DNA from: JAISFI01 sp031553775
GTDB lineage: Bacteria > Bacteroidota > Bacteroidia > Bacteroidales > Azobacteroidaceae
DNA: 38,892 nt
Direction: 5' to 3'
Assembly (NCBI GenBank): GCA_031553775.1
Contig: JAVBLA010000065.1
Location: 1 to 38,892 of the forward strand
The translations under genes and the position numbers were made by a program. The notes beneath the pieces were generated by a model. That model was given only the letters and a program-made list of their open reading frames with translations, did no database searches and was not told the DNA's origin. The first letter of the stretch is position 1, and each line of letters begins with the position of its first letter. Shown in pieces: positions 16,702-26,308 of this stretch.

Positions 16702-18465
16702 TTAACGTAGTAACGCTTTAGAAACAGAAGTACCACCTTGATTATCGGTTATTTTCATAACAAGAAAGCGGTGGCTGTTTTTCACGGAAAGCGTATTAAC
16801 ACCATTCCCTACTTTTCCTTGAGCAACCAAGACTCCCCGAAGGTCGTACACCTGAACAGAAGCTTGAAGTTCTACCGGAAATTCCAAACGATTATCTGTG
16901 TATAATACTGCTACTTTTCCATCTGAAACAGAAGGAATGTTCGAATTCTTTTTCGGTGTAATTAAAATATCGTCCAGACAAACAATGCTACCTATCACTG
17001 TTGGTTGGCCAAAGCCGAAAATAAAATTAGTTACACCGTCTTTATCCATCGGCGGAGTATGAACTGTGAACGTTTCAAATTCATCATTACCGGAAAGAAT
17101 AATGTCTCCATTGAAATCCGTATTTCCTTCCACACGGAGGCGGAATGAATTGCTAACCGATGATTTTGCTTTGAATTGAACAGTATATGCTTTTCCCTGA
17201 AGAGTCAAATATTTACTTGTTTTGAATTGGAAAGCCCACCAGTCTGGATTTTCCCCGATTTCCAGGCGCAGATATTTATTTCCAGCATTTTTGGTATCAT
17301 TTTCTATCGTATAGTTCCAGATACTTGTGCTTGCATCGGGGTAGGTACCGAATACAAAATCTCCAAGCGTACCATCGGTAATTGTAGATGTATTGAAATT
17401 TTCCGATAATTCTGTCAGTTCAGGCACTGTAATCTCAGAGATAACAATATCATCGAGCCATATTGTACTACCTACTACCGAAGGCTTTCCGAATGCCCAC
17501 AAGAGGTTAGGTACGCCATCTGTATCCATTGGTGGTGTTTCAAGCGTAAATGTTTCGAATTGGTTGTTTCCAGAAAGGGTAATGTTGGCTTGAAAATCAA
17601 CGATTGCTTCCACTTTGAATATGAAGGTATTGGCAACATTCGATTTAGCCTTGAATTGAATCCGGTATTTCTTACCGTATTGAGCTTCATATTTTTGACT
17701 TTTGAATTGAAATGCCCACCAGTCGGGGTTTTCTCCGAGATCCAAACGAAGGTACTTATCGGATGGATTCTTGGGATCTACTTCCAATCCATATGTCCAG
17801 ACACTTTCCGTAGTATTGGGATAAGTTCCGAATTCAAAGTCGCCTAATATATTTCCTTCAATGGTTGCCGAATTAAAATTTTCTGAGAAACTACTTAGGG
17901 AAGGAAGAGGTACTTCGGTAATAACCACATCGTCGATCCATATTTTCCCTGCATTGGAAATTTGTCCGAAGAACCATTTAAAACCTCCGTTTCCGGGATT
18001 ATCCATTTTAGATGTGACAAAACTTACTTCTTGTACTACATTGGCTTCGTATATTTCAATGTATTGTTGAGTACTACTGGTTCCTTCTACCCGGAAATGA
18101 ATCAGATTGTCGGCTGTTTCAGATTTGACTTTAAAAGAAACACGGTACTGACGGGCAAATTTGACAGGAATACTATTGGATCCCAGTATAAATTGAAGTC
18201 CCCAAATTTCCGGTCCCGGATTGACAATGTCCAAACAAAAAGATTGCGAACCGGACATTGCTTCCGAACCAGTCGCTACATACGGATTCCATTGAGCCTG
18301 CTCATGATAAGCCGCAGCCCATAAATCGCCGAATTGCATACGGCCGTCTACAAATTCTGACTCTAAGGGCGTTTTTTCGAAGTCGTTTGAATAAATAACA
18401 GTTTCTTCTGCAAATAACCCCATAGCCACTACAAATAATGCTAAAGTAAAAATGAATCTTTTCAT
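16702..18465 (-). CDS. Secreted protein with three jelly-roll carbohydrate-binding-like modules and T9SS tail
   Basis: A 587-aa protein with signal peptide MKRFIFTLALFVVAMGLFA. Three related modules follow at about 22-185, 192-345 and 350-500. Each has DFEKT/NFN near the start, a WWAFQFK or WGLQFIL core, PPMD.DG or SKMDNPG, and a closing WLDD or WIDD strand. Modules 2 and 3 are near-duplicates (both with LGENPDWWAFQFK or IGENPDWWAFQFK). No catalytic motif is seen. The last ~70 residues (ASVQVYDLRGVLVAQGKVGNG...) are a T9SS type A sorting tail. It is probably a cell-surface or secreted glycan-binding protein, and the shared module in the GH43-CE2 protein supports a binding role for the same substrate. 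The family of the module is not recognised with certainty. Confidence 0.8.
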   Translation of the reverse strand: MKRFIFTLALFVVAMGLFAEETVIYSNDFEKTPLESEFVDGRMQFGDLWAAAYHEQAQWNPYVATGSEAMSGSQSFCLDIVNPGPEIWGLQFILGSNSIPVKFARQYRVSFKVKSETADNLIHFRVEGTSSTQQYIEIYEANVVQEVSFVTSKMDNPGNGGFKWFFGQISNAGKIWIDDVVITEVPLPSLSSFSENFNSATIEGNILGDFEFGTYPNTTESVWTYGLEVDPKNPSDKYLRLDLGENPDWWAFQFKSQKYEAQYGKKYRIQFKAKSNVANTFIFKVEAIVDFQANITLSGNNQFETFTLETPPMDTDGVPNLLWAFGKPSVVGSTIWLDDIVISEITVPELTELSENFNTSTITDGTLGDFVFGTYPDASTSIWNYTIENDTKNAGNKYLRLEIGENPDWWAFQFKTSKYLTLQGKAYTVQFKAKSSVSNSFRLRVEGNTDFNGDIILSGNDEFETFTVHTPPMDKDGVTNFIFGFGQPTVIGSIVCLDDILITPKKNSNIPSVSDGKVAVLYTDNRLEFPVELQASVQVYDLRGVLVAQGKVGNGVNTLSVKNSHRFLVMKITDNQGGTSVSKALLR

Positions 18466-18526
18466 GATATAAAAATTAAATTACAACTATAAAATATGTA
18501 TTGGATAGATAATTATGATTTTTTAT

Positions 18527-19516
18527 TTATTTTTTGCTATCCGGAAGAATAGTTAAAATTCCATTTTCTTCCTGTATCTTGTGAATGGTAACACGTGGAA
18601 TGCTATTCGAAGCATGGTAAGAAATTCGCAGGGCCCCTTCCAGGTCTTCAAAAATCATGGCATGACCACCATCATCATTGTTCAATGTTTCCGGATGATG
18701 CGTCCAGGTACCATCAATTTTTCCATTGTCTGATTGAGCCATTCCAATGGCATATTTTCCATTTTTGTCGAAACTTGACCAAAGCATACATAATTTTCCT
18801 GTAGTAGGCGATTTGTAAATAAACGGTGCGTCTGTTACATACCCTGTGAGATATTCGCCGTATTTAGTACTCCCCACCCAAGGTGCATCTGTAGCTTTGA
18901 AAAGTATTTTCGGCTCACCGATAAGGGTTGTCAGATCGTCTGATAAGCGTTGAGCCACTACCTGACCATCTGTTACTTCTATCCATTCATGGCAATAGAG
19001 TAACCAGGGCTTTCCTTCATTGTCGATGTGAATGGTCGCATCGAGGCAAGTCCAGTTCGTTGGGGTGCTTGCTTCGTTCTTCAAAGGGGTAAATGGCCCG
19101 GTAACAGCATCAGATACAAGAATACCGGTTCCTCGTTTTTGGGTATTGCTGCTAAACGTTACAAGCAAGTAAAACTTTCCTTTGTAAGAAATAACATCAG
19201 GTGCCCAGAAGTCTTTGGTACCCCAGAAAGTAGATTCCGGATCAAACGATTTACCGATCTTTTTCCATTGTTTCAGATCTTTACTTTTATAAACAGCTAT
19301 CGACGTACCTGCACTTACATGCATATAATACATTTTTTCATTTTTATCCACAAAAATGTAAGGATCTCTCACCTGCCATTCCTGGACACTGAGATTGTAA
19401 ATATTTTCACCCTGAGCATACTCCTCCACATTATCGTACATGCCGTTACATGCCGTTAAGAGAAATGAGAATGAGATTAAAAAAGACGAAATGATTGTTT
19501 TTTTAATTGTATTCAT
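18527..19516 (-). CDS. GH43 family lipoprotein
   Basis: A 329-aa lipoprotein (LLTAC, lipidated Cys23) with a five-bladed beta-propeller. The base Asp is D51 in VRDPYIF, and LDATIHID supplies the second Asp. Propeller motifs include IAVYKSKDLKQWKKIG, FWAPDVISYKGKFYLL and LCMLWSSFD. At the usual general-acid position the sequence reads YVTDAPFIY, with Asp rather than Glu. Activity is expected on arabinose- or xylose-containing side chains, but the subfamily cannot be set here. A shortened linker before the C-terminal strands suggests a single-domain enzyme. It sits between the DUF4959-type lipoprotein and the T9SS jelly-roll gene, and may be surface-exposed or periplasmic. Confidence 0.85.
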   Translation of the reverse strand: MNTIKKTIISSFLISFSFLLTACNGMYDNVEEYAQGENIYNLSVQEWQVRDPYIFVDKNEKMYYMHVSAGTSIAVYKSKDLKQWKKIGKSFDPESTFWGTKDFWAPDVISYKGKFYLLVTFSSNTQKRGTGILVSDAVTGPFTPLKNEASTPTNWTCLDATIHIDNEGKPWLLYCHEWIEVTDGQVVAQRLSDDLTTLIGEPKILFKATDAPWVGSTKYGEYLTGYVTDAPFIYKSPTTGKLCMLWSSFDKNGKYAIGMAQSDNGKIDGTWTHHPETLNNDDGGHAMIFEDLEGALRISYHASNSIPRVTIHKIQEENGILTILPDSKK

Positions 19517-19611
19517 ATGTAAATAATTGAAAATTGAGAATCGTTAGATCGGCCTTAGCCAATTGAAAATTGAAAATTAAAATGATATGTTATTTTTTAT
19601 TCTTTATATTT

Positions 19612-20802
19612 TTATTTGGCATACAATGTTATTTCTGAAATATATTTACCGGAAAGTGCCTGGTAACATACATAACGGGTTTTTGGCGTATATCCGGGAT
19701 TATCCGGGTATATGTATGCCATGTCGCCTGCGTTTCCCTGTTTTACATAATCTTCGTCGGTATGTGCCGTTGTAGCTTCGATCTTCGCACCTACTAAGAC
19801 CGATGACCAGGAGGCTGTTGATTCGTTCCATATGTAAAGATTATATACACGTACATTATCGGCGCGGTAATAGGCGCCCCGCAGGCTTCCGTCGTATGTA
19901 TAGCGTTGATGTGTCACGATCCGGGAAAGTTCATATTCCGCTCCAAGGTCGATAATGATATTCCATGGTACCGATGTCCGGGTAGAATAATAATTCTTCA
20001 GTCCTTCGGAATCATTCTTACCATCAATTACTTCGTGCATTTGGCCATCGTCCTGGCTCCCATTGGCTTGCGTAAACCCTCCCATAATTGTTCCGGCAGG
20101 GAGTAGCTTCCAATTATCTTTTGGCAGTATCCTGTCGGACAATAAGTTAATGGTACCGAAATCAACTGAAAAAGAATTCCCATACAGGTCTTCCACTTGC
20201 ATGGATGCCTTCACCGGAGTTCCGGGGGAAATAGATAATCCCTTGATGATTTGATTCTCTGTAGGCGTCCTTGAAGTGAAAATGATAGAACGTTCGGTAT
20301 CTTTCCCATTTGCCGGATAATTGAAATTTGCCGATACATGTACCTGTTGTTTGAGTTTATTCTCCCATTGTATGAAGAAAGCTTCGAAAGAGGGCTTGAG
20401 ATTCATTGTTTTAGATACGAAATCAATAACTGTACTGTCTCCGGTAACGGTTTCTACGATTGGTTCCGATTTATTTCCTGCCCGGTCTATTGTACGCAGG
20501 CTGACCTGATGTTCACCCTCAGTTCCGAATCCATAGACATCGACAACGTTCTGGGTGTAATATTCGCAAAAAGCATAAATTTTTCCTGCCTGGGTAGTAT
20601 AAGAAACCTCAATACCCAATACATCGTCGTCTGTAGGGAGACTGTAATAAATCCGTGCTCCACCATTTAGAGGCTCCGACCTCATAAAAGTCGGTTTTGA
20701 AGGAGGCGTTGTATCTGTTTCCTGTTTGAAACGTTCTTCTTCCGCACATCCCCAAAACAAAGCAACGCACGACAATAATATGATATATATATTCCACTTC
20801 AT
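19612..20802 (-). CDS. DUF4959/DUF5126/DUF5000 surface lipoprotein
   Basis: A lipoprotein of 396 aa with signal peptide and lipidated Cys in LFWGCAEEE. Residues about 35-120 form a fibronectin-like DUF4959 domain (PPSKPTFMRSEPLNGGARIYYSLP). About 125-225 is DUF5126. The C-terminal ~150 residues are a DUF5000 domain, a discoidin-like galactose-binding fold (IIIDLGAEYELSRIVTHQRY...VRVYNLYIWNES). This architecture commonly follows SusD and is expected to bind glycan at the cell surface alongside SusCD. The longer frame starts with TTG at 20808; ATG at 20802 is preferred. It lies 50 bp after the SusD gene. Confidence 0.85.
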   Translation of the reverse strand: MKWNIYIILLSCVALFWGCAEEERFKQETDTTPPSKPTFMRSEPLNGGARIYYSLPTDDDVLGIEVSYTTQAGKIYAFCEYYTQNVVDVYGFGTEGEHQVSLRTIDRAGNKSEPIVETVTGDSTVIDFVSKTMNLKPSFEAFFIQWENKLKQQVHVSANFNYPANGKDTERSIIFTSRTPTENQIIKGLSISPGTPVKASMQVEDLYGNSFSVDFGTINLLSDRILPKDNWKLLPAGTIMGGFTQANGSQDDGQMHEVIDGKNDSEGLKNYYSTRTSVPWNIIIDLGAEYELSRIVTHQRYTYDGSLRGAYYRADNVRVYNLYIWNESTASWSSVLVGAKIEATTAHTDEDYVKQGNAGDMAYIYPDNPGYTPKTRYVCYQALSGKYISEITLYAK

Positions 20803-20852
20803 AATCAAAAAAATTTCAATTTTGCACTTTTCACTTTTCGTTCTTCACTTTC

Positions 20853-22853
20853 TTAGTATCCCGGATTCTGTATCAAATTCGTATTGATTTCCATTTCGTT
20901 TGTACTGATAGGAAACAATTGATCACGTTCGGTAAATTTTCTTTCTTCATCAATTTCCAGAACCTTGAAGAAATCAGTGGCGTTCCTGCCTAAGGGAGAC
21001 CACCCCCGCATTTTTTTGTTGAAAACCGTTATGGCCCGGTTGTGACGTCGCATATCCCAGAAATAAGTCGCATTTTCGTAAGCAAATTCTACCGAGCGTT
21101 CCCGGAGAATAATTTCCCGCAAACCATCCTGATTAGTGTGCTTATTCAACGCACTTGATTTTACCCAAACCGGATTTGTATAGGATGTTTCCACGTCGGG
21201 AATTCCGGCCCTTCGACGCACTTGGTTAATGGCATCGTATACTTCCGGAGAAGGGCCTGAATATTCGTTCAACGCTTCTGCTTTCATCAAATATAAATCT
21301 GCCAACCGGATAATCGGATAGGGAAACATTACCTGGGAACTTAATGGACCGGAGAACGATTCGGGATGCCCCACTTTTTGTACTCCTATACCTGTCCGGA
21401 GATATTCTGTCGCTTTTGATATTTGACGACCTCCGTCCGTTCCGTTCATCATCATGGTTTTGATGCGGACAAAATGCGTACGCCAGTAACCTCCGGTGAT
21501 ACCAAGATTGGCATAAAAACGTGGTTCACGGTTGAGATACATGCTAACGGTTTGTACACCCGGTTGCATAATACCGTACAGTGGTGTATATGCCGGATCG
21601 TATTGAGTCGGAGTAGTAACTATATTGTATTGTATGGCCGCATCATAAGTCACATCTTCTTCTGTAGGCAATCCATGATTGGTATAATAGCGTTCGATCG
21701 AGTTCAATGATGCGCAAAGCAGGTTGTGACACATTTCCGTACTTAAAGCAGGTCCCGGACCTGCATATTCTTCTTTATCAGGCTTCATTATGTTCGCCGA
21801 TACAAATATCCGGGCCTGATTTTTCACATTGCTCGCACCCCAGATCAGCTCTTTGTTCCATGGATCAACGAGTAACATCCGCAAATCATAAAGCGTTTGC
21901 ATATTTTCAGGATTCAGTCGGACAGCTGTAGAATCATATCCGTATTTGGTTCCTTCAAAATGATACAATTCAATATTAGCCTGTTTACAAGCATCTAATG
22001 CAACATTTATTGCATCCAATGCTTCTTTCCATTTTTCAGTCCTTTTTTCCATAGGGAAAAAAGTCTGTCCATCATAATCAACAAATGTTTTATAGTACTT
22101 GCTGCTTCCGTTGAAAAAAGGACTTGCACGATACAGCATCACCCTTGCTTTGATGGCTTTGGCTCCTACCTGGTCTATTTGCCCCAGATCGTTCGTTGCA
22201 GCCCTGAATGTCAGGTTAGGAATGGCTTCATCCATCAACCGGATGATGTAGTCGAAACAATAATCAATTTTTCGGCGTGGCTGAAACATTTCCTCGGGCT
22301 TTGCATCAGGTAATACAGTTTTTTCATAAATAACGATGGGCCCATACGTATTCACCAAAAGGAAGAGATAATAGGCTTTCATGAACTTGACCTGTGCTTT
22401 CCAGTCAGCTTTACCTTTTGCGTCCAGATCCGGAATATCGTCGATGTGTTCTAAAATCAGGTCGGCTTCCCGGATAGGGATATAGAGACGTGGAGCATTA
22501 TCGCCCGACCACCAGCCGATAACAGGGGAAGAGGAGCTTTGCAATCCACGCATCCAGCGAATTCCCTGAAGCCAATTGTTGTGGGTGTCGTTTATTCCAT
22601 AATGTATCCACTCGTCGCCTGCGAGTACCGGATCGAGGTCACGGTTATCGGTCGGCATATAGGCATACATTTTAGCTAATGCATTGTAAGCTACTTTCTT
22701 TGAAGTAAACAACGAACTGAAGTCCGGAGCGTTATCGGGAACAATGTCCAGATAATCCGAGCAGGAAAATGCTGTTAGCAGAAGGGTAAAAATCACCAGA
22801 ACTTTCAACGATTTTACCACCGATAAAATATATTTTTTCATATTTCTATTCAT
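20853..22853 (-). CDS. SusD/RagB-family starch-binding-like outer-membrane lipoprotein
   Basis: A lipoprotein of about 666 aa; hydrophobic segment VLVIFTLLLTAFSC ends in the lipidated Cys. The SusD pattern follows: CSDYLDIVPDN near the N-terminus, helical TPR-like segments (AYNALAKMYAYMPTDN, WKAQVKFMKAYYLFLLV), and the RagB/SusD C-terminal block YPIIRLADLYLMKAEALNEY...INQVRRRAGIPD with LREIILRERSVEFAYEN. SusD proteins cap the SusC barrel and bind glycan for import. An in-frame TTG lies at 22859; ATG at 22853 is used here, and ATG at 22841 (MKKYILSVV) is also plausible. Spacing to SusC is about 20 bp, so the two are co-expressed. Confidence 0.95.
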   Translation of the reverse strand: MNRNMKKYILSVVKSLKVLVIFTLLLTAFSCSDYLDIVPDNAPDFSSLFTSKKVAYNALAKMYAYMPTDNRDLDPVLAGDEWIHYGINDTHNNWLQGIRWMRGLQSSSSPVIGWWSGDNAPRLYIPIREADLILEHIDDIPDLDAKGKADWKAQVKFMKAYYLFLLVNTYGPIVIYEKTVLPDAKPEEMFQPRRKIDYCFDYIIRLMDEAIPNLTFRAATNDLGQIDQVGAKAIKARVMLYRASPFFNGSSKYYKTFVDYDGQTFFPMEKRTEKWKEALDAINVALDACKQANIELYHFEGTKYGYDSTAVRLNPENMQTLYDLRMLLVDPWNKELIWGASNVKNQARIFVSANIMKPDKEEYAGPGPALSTEMCHNLLCASLNSIERYYTNHGLPTEEDVTYDAAIQYNIVTTPTQYDPAYTPLYGIMQPGVQTVSMYLNREPRFYANLGITGGYWRTHFVRIKTMMMNGTDGGRQISKATEYLRTGIGVQKVGHPESFSGPLSSQVMFPYPIIRLADLYLMKAEALNEYSGPSPEVYDAINQVRRRAGIPDVETSYTNPVWVKSSALNKHTNQDGLREIILRERSVEFAYENATYFWDMRRHNRAITVFNKKMRGWSPLGRNATDFFKVLEIDEERKFTERDQLFPISTNEMEINTNLIQNPGY

Positions 22854-22873
22854 TTTCAATTCTCAATTTTCAA

Positions 22874-25800
22874 TTAAAAAGATAACAACACTCCAATATT
22901 AAACCGTCGGTTCAAGGGATAGACCATACCGTTTGTTAATCCGGTAATGTTTCCATTGGCATCTTTTGTTCTCATTTCGGGGTCCCAAAGTTTGAAGGGA
23001 CTGAAGTAGAAGAGATTTTCGGCACTGAAATAGATACGGGCATTTTTTAATCCGGCTTTCTCGAACTTAGTCCAGTTATATCCTAATTCTACCGATTTCA
23101 GGCGAAGAAATGAGCCGTCACGCAGCCACCAGGTGGAAGCCTGAGTATTATTTACAGAAACCTCATCGCTCAAACGCGGCCAGAAAGAATAGAGATTGGG
23201 GTCACTTTCGCTCCAATAATTGTTTTCAATCACCTGTAGTGCGTTGCGGCGACCTGCAAATGGGGTGATAGCAGCAGCATCAATCAGGATGGACGAACGT
23301 GCATTTCCCTGGAAGAAGAACGATGCATCAAATTTCTTGTATCCGGTTGAAACTCCAAAACCATATTGGACTTCCGGCATCCAGGGATGACCGATAGGTA
23401 TCATATCTTTTTCATCAATTACATTGTCATTGTTGATATCTTTGTACTTGATATCGCCGGGATAGTAACCGCCGAATGTCTGCCGGGGCGATTCATCGAT
23501 TTCCGCCTGGGAGATGAATAACCGTTCGGCGACCAATCCCCAGTTTTGGTTGATGTTTTGTCCTTTTTTACTCCGGTATTTGTCTGTGTAATTGATTTCG
23601 TCAAGATACACATATTCGTTAACTGCATATGTCACGTTGGCGCGTCCGGTCAACCAAAAATCTTTATTGAAAGAGTGTTGATAATCAAGCGAAGCATCGA
23701 TTCCCTGGGATTGTACTTTTCCGATATTTCCTGCAACTTCTGAAGTTAAACCGAGTGAAGACGGAAGAATGTGACTACGGGTCATATAAATCCGGTCGCG
23801 GACATCGCGATAGAAATCCAGTTGAAGTTTCAGGTCTTCTTTCTTGAAAAGTCCCAATTCCAAACCGATATTGGTTTTGGTGGATACTTCCCATCCTATA
23901 TTCGGATTAGCCTGGCGGGCAATAGTATATCCTCCATAGGTATGGCTGAAATTTTGTCCCCAGTACGCCGGATTGGTAGTCCAGTCCTGATTGTCCCCTA
24001 TGATAATATTGGACAAAAAGTAAAAACGTCCTTCTCTTCCTGCAATAGCATCATTCCCTACTTTACCATAAGTGAATTTCAGTTTAAGGTTGCTGATGTA
24101 ATTTGCCATCGGCTCCCAAAACGATTCATTGGAAATGAGCCATCCCACACCTGCTGTGGGGAAGAAGCCGAAACGGTTGTTTTTACCGAATTTTTCGGAA
24201 CCGTTGAAACCATACGCTAATTCGAGGAAATAGCGGCGATCATAATCGTATGTAAAACGGGAGGAATTACCGAGATTACGTTCCGGCAATGTAGCATATA
24301 TAGATCTGCTTTCTCCATTCAGCACATATTCCTCCATGATTCCTACGGTCATTAATCCTACGGAATGTTTACCGAATTCCCGGTCCCAGTTGATACGTCC
24401 TTCAAAATAATAGTGACCTTCAGAGTCACGCTGAGGATTCACATCTCCCAGGTAAGCGTAACCATCTGTATTCGTATTTTTTAAAGTATATTCTCCTGTA
24501 ATCGGATTACTGTCTATGATGGCGTAGAAGTAGGGACTGAATGTCCGCGTAGCGGAATAATCGCTCCAGGTATTGATGGATGCTTTCAGTTGAGCTTTCA
24601 GTCCTGAGGTGATAAAACCGAGGTCCTGCATCAGGGTCCCCTGAGCGGTAATAGTATTATCGTCTCGCCGGGTATATCCTTTTACCATTTCTGCATATGG
24701 GTTAACACCACCGCTCATCGTTGTTCCGAATAATGTCCATGCGGTATTGGCATGTTCCGGATCGGGAGCGTATACCGGCGGAAAGTCTACCGGGTTACTG
24801 TTCATTACCATATTAAAAATATTGCTTGCTGGAGTCGCCGGACCATTGTAGCGTTCAAATCGGCCCTGTATCCTTGTATCCAGAGTGGTGGTTTTTGTAA
24901 ATCTGAATACTACATTACTCCGGATATGAAAGCGGTTGATACTGATGTTGTTGTTGAAATTATTCATCTTATCCACTTTCAACAAACCGGTTTCGTGGTC
25001 GAATCCTCCCGCAACATAATAAGTCGCTACTTTACCTCCACCGGATACGTTTATATTCGCTTTTGTATTGAAAGTTTGGTTATTGAATAAATATTCGTAC
25101 CAGTCAATGTTCGGATAAAGCATCGGAAATTCTTCTCTTTGAGTACTTATGATTTTCTGCTGGCCGTACCAGTCTATGATGTTTGCATCTCCCATGTTCC
25201 GGTTGCGGTAAGCCTCATTATAAAGTTTCATATAAGTTATACCATCCATCATGTCGATGGTTTTAGTAGGGGTTGCTAAATTGAAATCTACACGGGCATT
25301 CACTTTAAGGGCTCCTTCCTGTCCGGCTTTTGTACTGATAATGATAATACCATTCGCTCCTCGGGGACCATATAAGGCTGTAGCCGAGGCATCTTTCAGG
25401 ATGGAAAAACTTTCGATATCGTCGGGTTGCATCCGTGCAAGGTCGTTAGCTTCGGCTTCGAATCCATCGATCAGGATTAGTGGTGAAGATTTATACCCGA
25501 AAGTGGTAACACCGCGTACAAAAAACTGAGAGTTGTCGGCTCCCGGCTCTCCGGTTGTCTGATAAGAAATAATACCGGGAATTTTACCTGCAAAAGCGGA
25601 AGTAAGGTTACTTCCCGGGATTCTCAGGTCTTTGGTGTTTACAGACTGGATGGACGAGATAACACTTTCCTTTTTTTGTCTTCCGAAAGCCACAACCACC
25701 ACCTCTTCCAGGCTTTCTGTCGCTTCTTTCATGGTAACCGGTATAACCCGTTTGCTTCCAACTTTTACTTCTTGTGTTTGATAACCTAAAAAGGTAAATC

Positions 25801-26278
25801 GTAAAACGCAAGTATCAGAAGGAACAGTCAGTACAAATTCACCGTTAGTGTCGGTAGCCGTACCCTGCGAAGTGCCTCGTATCAATACCGATACGCCCGG
25901 CATTGTTTCTCCGAAATCATCCGAAACAGATCCGATTATACGGATGTTTTGCTGGGAAGGTGGTGGTGAAACCGACTTTTCTTCCAATTTTAAAACAATA
26001 TTTTTGTCTTTAACAGAAAAGCTGATTCCGGTTCCTTTCAACGCCTGTTTCATGATTTCTGTGATATTCTTGTTGCGGGCGTCAACGCTTACCAGCATAC
26101 TCGTATTGATGCGGTCGTTGCTGTAAAAAAATTTGTAATTTCCGAGCTCTTCAAGTTTTAAAAAAAGAATTTTTAATTCGATATTACTCTCACGGATAGT
26201 AAGTTGCTCCTGGCCAAAGCTGTTAACAAAAGGGCAAAGCAACCCCCATAGCCATAATAAAATGCTCAGTTTTTTCAT
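22874..26278 (-). CDS. SusC/RagA-family TonB-dependent transporter with STN domain
   Basis: A 1134-aa outer-membrane TonB-dependent transporter importing oligosaccharides. Domains in order are a signal peptide (1-22), an STN domain (about 25-95: LTIRESNIELKILFLKLEEL...), a carboxypeptidase-like plug extension (about 110-195: IIGSVSDDFGETMPGVSVLIRGT), a plug (about 200-325: EEVVVVAFGRQKKESVISSI, ADNSQFFVRGV, ILKDASATALYGPRGANGIIII) and a beta-barrel ending RRFNIGVLLSF. The STN domain is the feature that contacts FecR-type anti-sigma factors, and the preceding gene is FecR, so this transporter probably also senses its substrate. It follows FecR by 30 bp and precedes SusD. Confidence 0.97.
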   Translation of the reverse strand: MKKLSILLWLWGLLCPFVNSFGQEQLTIRESNIELKILFLKLEELGNYKFFYSNDRINTSMLVSVDARNKNITEIMKQALKGTGISFSVKDKNIVLKLEEKSVSPPPSQQNIRIIGSVSDDFGETMPGVSVLIRGTSQGTATDTNGEFVLTVPSDTCVLRFTFLGYQTQEVKVGSKRVIPVTMKEATESLEEVVVVAFGRQKKESVISSIQSVNTKDLRIPGSNLTSAFAGKIPGIISYQTTGEPGADNSQFFVRGVTTFGYKSSPLILIDGFEAEANDLARMQPDDIESFSILKDASATALYGPRGANGIIIISTKAGQEGALKVNARVDFNLATPTKTIDMMDGITYMKLYNEAYRNRNMGDANIIDWYGQQKIISTQREEFPMLYPNIDWYEYLFNNQTFNTKANINVSGGGKVATYYVAGGFDHETGLLKVDKMNNFNNNISINRFHIRSNVVFRFTKTTTLDTRIQGRFERYNGPATPASNIFNMVMNSNPVDFPPVYAPDPEHANTAWTLFGTTMSGGVNPYAEMVKGYTRRDDNTITAQGTLMQDLGFITSGLKAQLKASINTWSDYSATRTFSPYFYAIIDSNPITGEYTLKNTNTDGYAYLGDVNPQRDSEGHYYFEGRINWDREFGKHSVGLMTVGIMEEYVLNGESRSIYATLPERNLGNSSRFTYDYDRRYFLELAYGFNGSEKFGKNNRFGFFPTAGVGWLISNESFWEPMANYISNLKLKFTYGKVGNDAIAGREGRFYFLSNIIIGDNQDWTTNPAYWGQNFSHTYGGYTIARQANPNIGWEVSTKTNIGLELGLFKKEDLKLQLDFYRDVRDRIYMTRSHILPSSLGLTSEVAGNIGKVQSQGIDASLDYQHSFNKDFWLTGRANVTYAVNEYVYLDEINYTDKYRSKKGQNINQNWGLVAERLFISQAEIDESPRQTFGGYYPGDIKYKDINNDNVIDEKDMIPIGHPWMPEVQYGFGVSTGYKKFDASFFFQGNARSSILIDAAAITPFAGRRNALQVIENNYWSESDPNLYSFWPRLSDEVSVNNTQASTWWLRDGSFLRLKSVELGYNWTKFEKAGLKNARIYFSAENLFYFSPFKLWDPEMRTKDANGNITGLTNGMVYPLNRRFNIGVLLSF

Positions 26279-26308
26279 TGGTATTATTATGTTAAAAAAT
26301 CAGTTTTC

